DNA of 64,000 bases from Lentisphaerota bacterium (GTDB lineage Bacteria > Verrucomicrobiota > Lentisphaeria > Victivallales > Victivallaceae), in contig SUWD01000001.1 in assembly GCA_015061685.1 (NCBI GenBank), positions 1-64,000 on the forward strand, given 5' to 3'. This document shows positions 6,734-13,797 of this stretch, piece after piece (the first letter of the stretch is position 1; each line of letters begins with the position of its first letter). The position numbers and the translations under genes are program-made. A model generated the notes under the pieces. That model was not told the DNA's origin. It saw only the letters and a program-made list of their open reading frames with translations, and searched no databases.

Positions 6734-8226
6734 TTTTGGCTTCCCAACTCTTTAACATCAGCCGGCGGGATCACTGCCAGATAGAATTTGAATTTTTTGG
6801 GCTTACCGAATCTGGCACAGTATTCGATCTCCATTTCCTGCCATTGGGGAGAGACATTGCGGAAAAGTTTTTCGATATTGGCGGAGCCTGCTTCGGGGTT
6901 TGCGGTTATTCCCAAAGCTCCATGTTTACGGATCGTTTCGGCGTGCAGAGCGGTCAGGATCGGATCGGTGAAAGGGGCGGCTTTGATTTTGTATTCAAAG
7001 GTATTCTGCAGCATGGAAGCTTCCCAGATATCACCGGAGATAAAGGGGATATCGTTTCCGGTTCTTTCCCGGTAAAAGTTTTCGGCGGCGGCACGGAAAA
7101 CCGTTTTGTCGATGTGGTAGCGGTATTTGCTTTTGCAGTTGTAGTATATGAGGGGGAAAATCAGGAGAATTGCTGCAAATAAACTGCAGAACAATGCAAA
7201 AACGCGTTTCATCCGGCAGCTGGTTTCTCCGGGATAAAATGAGATTATGAAAATTCCGGCACACAGATAGAGCGGATATGTCCAGATGGTCAGCAGACGG
7301 TGACCGCAAATCCCCATCAACAGCAAAGTTGCCGCCTGACCGCCGATGATGCAGATGGTGTATTGAAGTGCCGCCGGATTGGTGATCGACAGCTTGAAAC
7401 CGGGGAATTTCTTTTCACTTATCCAGTAAAAAATGAAACATGCCGCACTCATGCTCAGCATTGGGGCAATAAGTGCCGCAACGAATACCAGCAGCTGGAC
7501 GAAGTAACTGTATTTGACCGCTTTACCGTGGGAAATGTAGTTGAATACCAGAAAATCTGTTTTGATCAGATGGTAAATGTGCGGAGTCATCAATGCACAA
7601 AAGAGCAACGCTCCGATATAGGGTTTGAGTGTAGTTAAAACCTTGCGGGCATCTTTATTGACAATAAGATACAATATGAAACTTACGCTTAAGATCCCGG
7701 CGGAATATTTGCTCAAACACGCTCCGGCGGCACTTAATGCCAGCAAAATCCAATGGTGATATTTATTCGCAGAGCATCCGCGGAAAAAGTAATAGCACAT
7801 CATGGGAACAAAGAGCAGATGCGGGATATTGGCATTGAATTTGGGCGTTTCGTAATTGTAGAAAAAGTAAAAGGTTATCAACAGTGTGGCGATCACACTG
7901 TTATCCCGGTCAAAGAAACAGCGGGCAAGTTTGTAAACATAGATGAATCCGATCGTAACGCAGACTTGACTCAAGAGAAATATCGCCCAATTCGGGAAGC
8001 CGAAAATACGGCAGAAATTATAGAGCATATATCCCGACATCGGCGGATGCTTGGCATTGCCGGGATTGAATGTGCTTCCCCACATCAGCGTTTCCGCCGG
8101 GTCAAAATGCAGCGAACTGTGATAAGTTGACGGAACCAGCACCCAGAGAAGCCCGGAAAAAATCAGAAAAATGATAAAAAATTTCTGTAAAAAGGTTTTT
8201 GATCCCCATAATGCGGAAAAATTCAT
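6730..8226 (-). CDS. ArnT/PMT-like membrane glycosyltransferase
   Basis: A 498-residue polytopic protein with about 10-12 hydrophobic segments and a periplasmic C-terminal tail (from about 385). The first extracytoplasmic loop contains HFDPAETLMWGSTFNPG, the acidic motif expected in GT39/GT83 enzymes that transfer sugars from polyprenyl-phosphate donors, and KHPPMSGYMLY follows as in ArnT-like proteins. It should use the donor made by the downstream GT2 and flipped by GtrA, modifying a lipid or surface glycan in the periplasm. Ribosome binding site AGAGG; the stop overlaps the GT2 start. Confidence 0.75.
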   Translation of the reverse strand: MNFSALWGSKTFLQKFFIIFLIFSGLLWVLVPSTYHSSLHFDPAETLMWGSTFNPGNAKHPPMSGYMLYNFCRIFGFPNWAIFLLSQVCVTIGFIYVYKLARCFFDRDNSVIATLLITFYFFYNYETPKFNANIPHLLFVPMMCYYFFRGCSANKYHHWILLALSAAGACLSKYSAGILSVSFILYLIVNKDARKVLTTLKPYIGALLFCALMTPHIYHLIKTDFLVFNYISHGKAVKYSYFVQLLVFVAALIAPMLSMSAACFIFYWISEKKFPGFKLSITNPAALQYTICIIGGQAATLLLMGICGHRLLTIWTYPLYLCAGIFIISFYPGETSCRMKRVFALFCSLFAAILLIFPLIYYNCKSKYRYHIDKTVFRAAAENFYRERTGNDIPFISGDIWEASMLQNTFEYKIKAAPFTDPILTALHAETIRKHGALGITANPEAGSANIEKLFRNVSPQWQEMEIEYCARFGKPKKFKFYLAVIPPADVKELGSQK

Positions 8227-8244
8227 AACAGCCTCTATAGTATT

Positions 8245-8682
8245 TTAATTCTCCGGGTCGTGAAAGTCCCGGTAGGTGATAGTTTTATTCAAAATGAACT
8301 GGATGACCGGGATCACGAATAATACCAGCACCGCTTTGAGCAAATAGACATTGACCAGATCTTTGATGTGGTGAATGAGCAATGTTGAGAGCGTCATCCC
8401 TCCGGCGGCAATGCAGAGATAGGAAACAAAGCGGAAAAGCAGATGGGATGATTTTTTGAAGTTGTAAAAAGTATTTCCGGAAAAGGTGAAGAAAAATCCG
8501 CAGATGTTGCCCGCCAGACTGGCAATTTCCGGACAGATCCCGATGAAACGGCTCAAAACGAAAAAGATCGAGTAATCCAGCACCGCCGCCAAAAGACCGA
8601 AAACTGCATACAGTACAAGATTATGAAACCACGGAAAACGCCCGCAGATGATCTTATAAAGTTTGAATGGATTGAGTGTCAT
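8245..8682 (-). CDS. GtrA-family membrane protein (putative polyprenyl-phosphate-sugar flippase)
   Basis: A protein of 145 residues with four hydrophobic helices and the GtrA signature: NLVLYAVFGLLAAVLDYSIF in helix 1, NICGFFFTFSGNTFYNF in the middle and FILNKTITYRDF at the end. GtrA proteins help to move bactoprenyl-linked sugars across the inner membrane. The frame is open up to 8826, but the promoter at 8720-8748 lies inside that extension, and ATG 8682 has GGGAA at the right distance, so 8682 is taken as the start. First gene of the cassette GtrA, ArnT-like, GT2. Confidence 0.85.
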   Translation of the reverse strand: MTLNPFKLYKIICGRFPWFHNLVLYAVFGLLAAVLDYSIFFVLSRFIGICPEIASLAGNICGFFFTFSGNTFYNFKKSSHLLFRFVSYLCIAAGGMTLSTLLIHHIKDLVNVYLLKAVLVLFVIPVIQFILNKTITYRDFHDPEN

Positions 8683-8719
8683 GTCATTCCCATAAAAATT
8701 TTTAATCATACGATCAAAT

Positions 8720-8748
8720 AATATACACCTCAAATACATAAAAAACAA
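8720..8748 (-). promoter_or_regulatory. Promoter of the GtrA cassette
   Basis: Minus strand: TTGTTT (8743-8748), 17-bp spacer, TATATT (8720-8725). It lies about 65 bases from a divergent promoter at 8811-8839. Confidence 0.6.
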
Positions 8749-8810
8749 GCATTTACCGGATAAAACAGCGTGTAAGACCCGGTTGTTTCCGATAATTTCC
8801 TTCCCGGGGT

Positions 8811-8839
8811 TTGACTTTTTTATCAATGCCGTGTATATT
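8811..8839 (+). promoter_or_regulatory. Promoter of the MBL hydrolase gene
   Basis: TTGACT (8811-8816), 17-bp spacer, TATATT (8834-8839), about 40 bases before ATG 8879. Confidence 0.65.
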
Positions 8840-8878
8840 TCTTACAGCTGGGAAATTTGCAAAAGGAGCTTGGGAACA

Positions 8879-9679
8879 ATGGAACCACCGTGGAAAGGGG
8901 CAATGGAGCCATTCTGTATTCTGGGAAATACCTGGTTTGTCGGCAGCCGGCCGGCATCGACACACATCATTGATACCGGGGAAGGTTTGATAATGCTTGA
9001 CAGCGGCTATCAGGAGAGTCTCTATCTGGTGCTTGATTCGATGTACCGCTGCAAACTTGATCCATCTGATCTGCGTTACATCATTCATTCCCATGGACAC
9101 ATTGATCATGCAGCTGCGACAAGGGCATTGGTTGAACTTACCGGAGCGGAAACTTTTATCGGTGCCGGAGACGTGCCGATGGTCAATGGGACACGCCCGG
9201 AACTCTCCTGGGCCCCGGAATATGATATGGCTTCCCCCGAACCTTTTGAGCCGGATCATATTATTTCTGACGGCGATCAGATAAAGTTGGGCAATACGGT
9301 TATTGATTGTGTGGCAACTCCGGGGCATACCGCCGGGGTGATTTCCTTTTTCTGGAATGTGGAACATAAGGGGGAAATCTACCGGGCAGGGACTTTCGGC
9401 GGAGCCGGATTCAATTCGCTCTGTGCAGACTACATCCGCAAATATCATCTTGAGCAGTACGATCTGCGAACTGCCTACCGCCGCAGTCTCCGGCGGATGA
9501 AAGAGGAGAAAGTTGATCTTTTTATCGGCAATCACGTCAGCCAGAATGATACTCCGGCAAGATATGAAAAACTGAAAAACGGAGATGAAACAGCTTTCAT
9601 CGACCGTGAAGCGTGGATGACCTTTTTGGAAAATTGCGAAGCTTCATTTGAAAAATTTGAGATGAAAGACCCACTGTAA
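8879..9679 (+). CDS. MBL-fold metallo-hydrolase
   Basis: A protein of about 266 residues with a complete metallo-beta-lactamase fold core. IIHSHGHIDHAAA is the HxHxDH zinc motif near residue 85, ATPGHTAG supplies the third-site histidine near 150, and GNHVSQND near 225 supplies the distal histidine. There is no signal peptide, so it should be cytoplasmic. The spacing and the GTRPELSWAPEY insertion resemble subclass-B3-like hydrolases, but the substrate is unknown. The start is ATG 8879 behind AAAAGGAGC; a frame from 8783 runs back through the promoter and is rejected. The gene is followed after 18 bases by a secreted phosphoesterase, probably in the same transcript. Confidence 0.8.
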   Translation: MEPPWKGAMEPFCILGNTWFVGSRPASTHIIDTGEGLIMLDSGYQESLYLVLDSMYRCKLDPSDLRYIIHSHGHIDHAAATRALVELTGAETFIGAGDVPMVNGTRPELSWAPEYDMASPEPFEPDHIISDGDQIKLGNTVIDCVATPGHTAGVISFFWNVEHKGEIYRAGTFGGAGFNSLCADYIRKYHLEQYDLRTAYRRSLRRMKEEKVDLFIGNHVSQNDTPARYEKLKNGDETAFIDREAWMTFLENCEASFEKFEMKDPL

Positions 9680-9697
9680 TTTAAATAAGGAGGGAAT

Positions 9698-10792
9698 ATG
9701 GGTAAACGCATTATTCTGTTGTTGTTAAGCTGGTCGTTGGGTGTGTTGTGCTTCGCCGGAACAGCTCCGGAAAAAGTTTCAGTTGCTCCGGCGCTGAAAA
9801 ATCCGCAATCATGGACAATGGTGATCGTCCCTGATGTGCAGGGTTATGTCAAGCTCCGCCGTAATCACGGTATTCTGGAATTGATGCACGGCTGGATCGT
9901 CGATTACCGGGAATCCATGCGGATTCAGCAGGTGCTTTTCACCGGGGATCTGACCAATCGCAATGATCTGCCGGTCGTTGAACCCGGCAGAAATGAATTG
10001 ATCGGAGCCGAGCAGTGGAAAGCCTTCTCCCGGGCGGCGGAAAAACTGGACGGGGAAATCCCCTACATTCTCTGCACCGGCAATCATGATTACGGCAACC
10101 GTTCAGCGGAGAACCGGCGGTCATTTTTCAATGATCATTTTCCGACTGACCGCAATCGGCTTACCCGGCGTCAGCTGATTGCCTGCGATACCAATGCATT
10201 CGGGCTTACCACTTTGGAAAATGCCGCTTATGAATTTACCGCCCCTCATCCGGACAACCGCAAATTTCTGATCATTTCTCTGCAATTTGCCCCCTCTGAC
10301 CGAAATCTTGAATGGGCAAAAAAACTTGCCGCCGAACCCAGATTCAAAAACCACTTCGGTATCGTGCTGACCCACTCTTATCTCGACCGTCACGGCAAAC
10401 GGATCGAAAAGGAAAACTACGAAATAAACAAGCAGGGCGGCAATGCCGGAGAAGCTATTTTTCAGAAGCTGGTTTTCCCGTCTGCCAATATCCGTATGGT
10501 CGTCTGCGGTCATATCGCAATTCCGGACAAATGGGAAGGCGGGATCGCTTTTTCAATGGACAAAAACTCCGCCGGAAAATCTGTTGCTCAAATGGCGTTC
10601 AATACTCAGGCGATCGGCGGCGGCTGGCATGGCAGCGGCGGCGACGGCTGGCTCCGGCTGCTTGAATTCATGCCCGATAAAAAAACCGTCAAGGCAAGGA
10701 CATTTTCACCGCTCTTTTATGTCTCCCCGGAAACCAGACATCTGGCGTGGAAACATGATGAGTTAAGTGAATTCACCTTTGAAACAGAGTGA
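9698..10792 (+). CDS. Secreted calcineurin-like metallophosphoesterase
   Basis: A 364-residue protein with a signal peptide (about residues 1-20, ending CFAG). Metallophosphoesterase motifs occur in order: VPDVQGY (D-x-Q form of the first motif), FTGDLTNRND, CTGNHDYGN, THSYLD and CGHIA. The D-x-Q variant is typical of exported members that resemble nucleotidases or phosphodiesterases. It should act in the periplasm or outside the cell; the substrate is not evident. AAGGAGG lies just before the start. The transcript probably ends at the hairpin at 10827-10868, inside the convergent gene. Confidence 0.85.
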   Translation: MGKRIILLLLSWSLGVLCFAGTAPEKVSVAPALKNPQSWTMVIVPDVQGYVKLRRNHGILELMHGWIVDYRESMRIQQVLFTGDLTNRNDLPVVEPGRNELIGAEQWKAFSRAAEKLDGEIPYILCTGNHDYGNRSAENRRSFFNDHFPTDRNRLTRRQLIACDTNAFGLTTLENAAYEFTAPHPDNRKFLIISLQFAPSDRNLEWAKKLAAEPRFKNHFGIVLTHSYLDRHGKRIEKENYEINKQGGNAGEAIFQKLVFPSANIRMVVCGHIAIPDKWEGGIAFSMDKNSAGKSVAQMAFNTQAIGGGWHGSGGDGWLRLLEFMPDKKTVKARTFSPLFYVSPETRHLAWKHDELSEFTFETE

Positions 10793-10808
10793 TCCTGCTT
10801 ACAGAAAA

Positions 10809-11207
10809 TCAATCGTCTATCTTCCAGATGCCGTTGATCTTTTTAAGATTGACGGTATCTTTTTTTTCCTTGCCTTTATCCTGGTAGGAGATCACGACTT
10901 TGGCGGTATTGCCGTCGATTTTTTCCGAAACTATCTCACATTTGGAGATGGCACTGAATTCTGCTCCGGCATCTTTTTTCAAATCCGGGGTTTCTTTGAC
11001 CAATGCTTCCAAAAGTTTGATCATATCCTGCAATTCTTTGGTATTGATCAATTTTTGTGCTTTGGCGAAATCACCATTTGCCATGCAGGTATAAAATGTT
11101 TTCACGCAATGAGCCGGGGTTCCGGCTTTGATCTCTTTGCCGCCGGCAGCGAATGACAAAAGAGTGCAGAAAACGGCACAAAACAGCATACAGACGGATT
11201 TTTTCAT
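10809..11207 (-). CDS. Exported NTF2-like protein (DUF4878-like)
   Basis: A protein of 132 residues with a signal peptide (MKKSVCMLFCAVFCTLLSFA). The rest has the pattern of DUF4878/NTF2-like domains: TPAHCVKTFYTCMANGDFAK at the start, then a helix with lysine-rich spacing, and finally two strands ending KKINGIWKIDD. Such small exported domains are common and their role is unknown. The start is ATG 11207, with AAGGAGG at the right distance; a frame open to 11258 is not supported because it runs through the promoter. It converges on the phosphoesterase gene. Confidence 0.75.
   Translation of the reverse strand: MKKSVCMLFCAVFCTLLSFAAGGKEIKAGTPAHCVKTFYTCMANGDFAKAQKLINTKELQDMIKLLEALVKETPDLKKDAGAEFSAISKCEIVSEKIDGNTAKVVISYQDKGKEKKDTVNLKKINGIWKIDD
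10827..10868 (+). terminator. Terminator embedded in the convergent gene
   Basis: GATGCCGTTGATC (10827-10839) pairs with GATTGACGGTATC (10847-10859), with two G-T pairs, followed by T9. It would end the plus-strand transcript of the phosphoesterase, and it encodes the last residues of the DUF4878-like protein on the other strand. Confidence 0.6.
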
Positions 11208-11244
11208 AATAACCTCCTTGAGTTCAAGTGTTTGTTGTACCTGT

Positions 11245-11272
11245 AATATATCACGCAAATCAGGAATATCAA
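11245..11272 (-). promoter_or_regulatory. Promoter of the DUF4878-like gene
   Basis: Minus strand: TTGATA (11267-11272), 16-bp spacer, TATATT (11245-11250). Confidence 0.6.
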
Positions 11273-11304
11273 GTTGAGTAAATATTTTTCAGATATTTCA
11301 GCTG

Positions 11305-12408
11305 TCACAAATCCTTTGCCCATTTGGCAAGCGAAGCCAGATGAAACGGGATATCCAGATGTTGAGGACATACACCGGCACAGCAGCCGCAATTCACGCA
11401 CTCATCCGGGGAGTGTTTGGCGGAATATGCTTTGTATGAGTTGCGTATCTGGGGGATATCGCCGAATATCCTTGAGTTGTTGAGGACCCGGATAAAGCTG
11501 GGAATGGGCAGTTCCAGAGGACATTCAGTAAGACAATATCCGCAGTTGGTACACTCCACCAGCGGATTTTGGTGCATGAAAGCCCGGAGGCGGCCGAGGG
11601 TTTTCAATTCCTCATCGTCCAGTGGCTTGAAGTTTTTCATGATATTGGTGTTATCCATCATCTGTTCCATATTGGACATGCCGCTTAAAAGGGTGTCCAC
11701 TCCCTCAAGACCGGCGGCGAAACGGATAGCCCACGAAGCGATCGAAGCATCGGGGGCGGCTTCTTTCAGGATTTCGGCGGCTTTTCCGTTAAGATTGGCG
11801 AGCAGACCGCCTTTGACCGGTTCCATGATCAGGATTTTTTTGCCGTGTTTTCTGGCGATTTCATAACACTCTTTTGCTCTGACTGCCGGATTGTCCCAGT
11901 CGATGTAATTGATTTGGAGCTGGACGAGATCGACTTCGGGGTATTCGGTGAGTATTTTTTCCAGAAGTTCCGGTTTGCCGTGGAAAGAGAATCCGGCTTC
12001 CCGGATGAAGCCTTGGGCTTTCTTTTCAAAGATGAATTCGAAATAACGTTTTTCCACTGCACCGGGATAGAGTTTTTCTTCCATAGAGTGAAGCAGATAG
12101 CGGTCAAAGTATTCCAATCCGGTGACTTTGAGCTGTTTTTGGAAGAATTCTCCGGCACTGGAATTTTCTGCGATCCGCCATGAGGAGAGTTTATCAGCGA
12201 TCTCAAAGGAGTCCCGGTCATAACGTTTGACGATACATTTGTTTACAGCGTATTCGGATTGGGTGTCATGGTAGAGTTCTGCGGTGTCGAATCTCCGGAA
12301 TCCCTGTTCCATGAAGTAATCGATGATTTGCGTTGTTTTATCGTAATCGATTTTATTATCGGCACCGACCGGCAGCCGCATCATACCGAGAGCGAGTTCT
12401 TTTTTCAT
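11305..12408 (-). CDS. Aldo/keto reductase with C-terminal 2x[4Fe-4S] ferredoxin domain
   Basis: A protein of about 367 residues. Residues 1-270 form an aldo/keto reductase barrel: FDTAELYHD with the catalytic tyrosine, DRYLLHSM in the position of the active-site histidine strand, GFSFHGKPEL and MEPVKGGLL. The C-terminus has two clusters of cysteines, CTNCGYCLTECP and CVNCGCCAGVCPQ, for two [4Fe-4S] centres. This is the widespread COG1453-type oxidoreductase of anaerobes, with a probable electron-transfer or reductase role and unknown substrate. Start at ATG 12408 behind AAGGA; a longer frame begins inside the -10 box of the promoter at 12442-12470. Monocistronic. Confidence 0.85.
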   Translation of the reverse strand: MKKELALGMMRLPVGADNKIDYDKTTQIIDYFMEQGFRRFDTAELYHDTQSEYAVNKCIVKRYDRDSFEIADKLSSWRIAENSSAGEFFQKQLKVTGLEYFDRYLLHSMEEKLYPGAVEKRYFEFIFEKKAQGFIREAGFSFHGKPELLEKILTEYPEVDLVQLQINYIDWDNPAVRAKECYEIARKHGKKILIMEPVKGGLLANLNGKAAEILKEAAPDASIASWAIRFAAGLEGVDTLLSGMSNMEQMMDNTNIMKNFKPLDDEELKTLGRLRAFMHQNPLVECTNCGYCLTECPLELPIPSFIRVLNNSRIFGDIPQIRNSYKAYSAKHSPDECVNCGCCAGVCPQHLDIPFHLASLAKWAKDL

Positions 12409-12441
12409 AACATTCAATCCTTGATGTACATTGTTTTGCAA

Positions 12442-12470
12442 AAGATACATCTTGATTCACCTTTTGTCAA
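12442..12470 (-). promoter_or_regulatory. Promoter of the aldo/keto reductase gene
   Basis: Minus strand: TTGACA (12465-12470), 17-bp spacer, TATCTT (12442-12447). Confidence 0.6.
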
Positions 12471-12525
12471 ATGAGGCAAATGAAAAACGGGAAAAAAGTT
12501 ATTTCAACCGGAGGGCAGACCGGGC

Positions 12526-12554
12526 TTGATTTTTTGCATATTTGCCGCTATATT
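12526..12554 (+). promoter_or_regulatory. Promoter of the radical SAM gene
   Basis: TTGATT (12526-12531), 17-bp spacer, TATATT (12549-12554). Confidence 0.6.
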
Positions 12555-12589
12555 AATTGGATTGCGGATAAAATTGCGGAGAATGATTG

Positions 12590-13324
12590 ATGAGAAAACA
12601 TGTTTACGGGCCGATAAATTCCCGCCGGTTGGGGAAATCTCTGGGAGTGGATTTGATCGTACCCAAAGTTTGTCCGTTGGATTGCATCTACTGCGAAGCC
12701 CGTGCCACGACCGATCTGACCATGGTACGCCGGGAATATGTCGATATAGATGAAGTACTTGCCGAAATCGACCGGGTACTTGCCGAAATCCCGGCTCCTG
12801 ATTACATCACCTTTTCCGGGGCAGGAGAGCCGACGCTCAATTCCGGTATCGGCCAAGTGATCGGACATCTGAAAAAATTTCATCCGCACAACAAGGTTTG
12901 TCTGCTCACCAACGGTCTGCTTTTGAAAGATCAAAAATTGCAGCAAGAACTTGCCGGCTTGGATATGATAATTCCCTCGCTTGATGCCTCCAATGATGAG
13001 GAATATCAGAAAATAAACCGTCCGGTGCCGGGGGAAACTCTGGCAAAACTGGTGGATGGCATCGCAGAATTTCACCGGAATCATCCGTCGGTATTCATGG
13101 CATTGGAGATGTTCATTGCTCCGGGGATCAATGATTCGGATGAGAGTTTGAGCCGTTTTGAAACGCTGGTGAAACAAATTTCTCCGGATGCGATCCAGCT
13201 CAATACGCTTGACCGTCCCGGAGTGATTGCTGATCTCAAACCGGCACCGACGGAAACGATGAAAAAATTTGCCGCAGCTTTGGACAGGATCGTTCCGGTA
13301 ACTTTCATCAGCAATGTGAATTGA
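12590..13324 (+). CDS. Radical SAM protein (COG0731-like)
   Basis: A 244-residue enzyme with the cluster motif CPLDCIYCE (C-x3-C-x2-C) near residue 28 for a [4Fe-4S] centre that cleaves S-adenosylmethionine. FSGAGEPTLN is the GGE-type methionine-binding segment and LLTNGLLL follows. The N-terminal VYGPINSRRLGKSLGVDLIP-like stretch is typical of the COG0731 group (related to wyosine-type enzymes), whose bacterial members are uncharacterised. No extra cysteine cluster is seen. Start ATG 12590, with CGGAGA upstream; a TTG one codon earlier is less likely. It seems monocistronic and is followed by repeat copy B. Confidence 0.8.
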   Translation: MRKHVYGPINSRRLGKSLGVDLIVPKVCPLDCIYCEARATTDLTMVRREYVDIDEVLAEIDRVLAEIPAPDYITFSGAGEPTLNSGIGQVIGHLKKFHPHNKVCLLTNGLLLKDQKLQQELAGLDMIIPSLDASNDEEYQKINRPVPGETLAKLVDGIAEFHRNHPSVFMALEMFIAPGINDSDESLSRFETLVKQISPDAIQLNTLDRPGVIADLKPAPTETMKKFAAALDRIVPVTFISNVN

Positions 13325-13341
13325 TATAAATCCGTAAATTT

Positions 13342-13615
13342 CGTCTCATTTTTTGTAAAAAATCTTTCCTGCGGTGGCGTCTTGCGGGTAATCTCGTGCC
13401 TTGCTCCTGCGCCGCAACAGTCGAGTACATAGTACACTCCTGTTGCGTACCCGTCGCAAAACCCGACCTTCCTCCGCAATCCATCCACCGATTGCAAACA
13501 CCCCCGTGTTTGCCGGTTTGACAAATTACAACTTATGTGATATATTCCATACGTTAACAGAAATGTTTGTTTATAAGCTCCTGCTTGGGTTTCACAAAAT
13601 TTGGGACATTATCAA
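13342..13615 (+). repeat. Dispersed repeat, copy B (complete)
   Basis: Same order as copy A but on the plus strand: head from CGTCTCATTTTTTGTAAAAA, variable middle with GTAC-n3-GTAC and ACTCCTG, then tail GCCGGTTTGACAAATTACAA to GGGACATTATCAAG. The tail can be read as MFVYKLLL and so on, the same chance peptide as at the start of the deacetylase frame. Together with the A/T-rich 13616-13734 it fills the gene-free interval 13325-13797; I see no gene there. Confidence 0.75.
13518..13546 (+). promoter_or_regulatory. Promoter inside repeat copy B
   Basis: TTGACA (13518-13523), 17-bp spacer, TATATT (13541-13546), pointing towards the DUF2079 gene 250 bases away. Confidence 0.55.
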
Positions 13616-13734
13616 GATTTTCATAACAGAGGCAATTTCAAAAAATTCTTTCCGCAAACAAGACAGTACAAAAAGCTGAAATGCAATTTCACTCTCTTTT
13701 TTACACAATTTTCCATTGAGCAGTGATAAAAAAG

Positions 13735-13763
13735 TTGAAAAATCTTCCGGGGCGGATTAGATT
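13735..13763 (+). promoter_or_regulatory. Promoter of the DUF2079 gene
   Basis: TTGAAA (13735-13740), 17-bp spacer, TAGATT (13758-13763), 35 bases before the start codon. Confidence 0.5.
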
Positions 13764-13797
13764 ATTCTTTTGTCCGGAAATTGTGATTTAAAGAGAT

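Noticed and set aside
8683..8826. Longer N-terminus of the GtrA protein
   Set aside because: The extension contains the promoter of the operon (8720-8748), and the GtrA fold begins after ATG 8682.
13401..13679. Small plus-strand frame of 92 codons in repeat copy B
   Set aside because: It is composed of repeat sequence and intergenic DNA and has no ribosome binding site.
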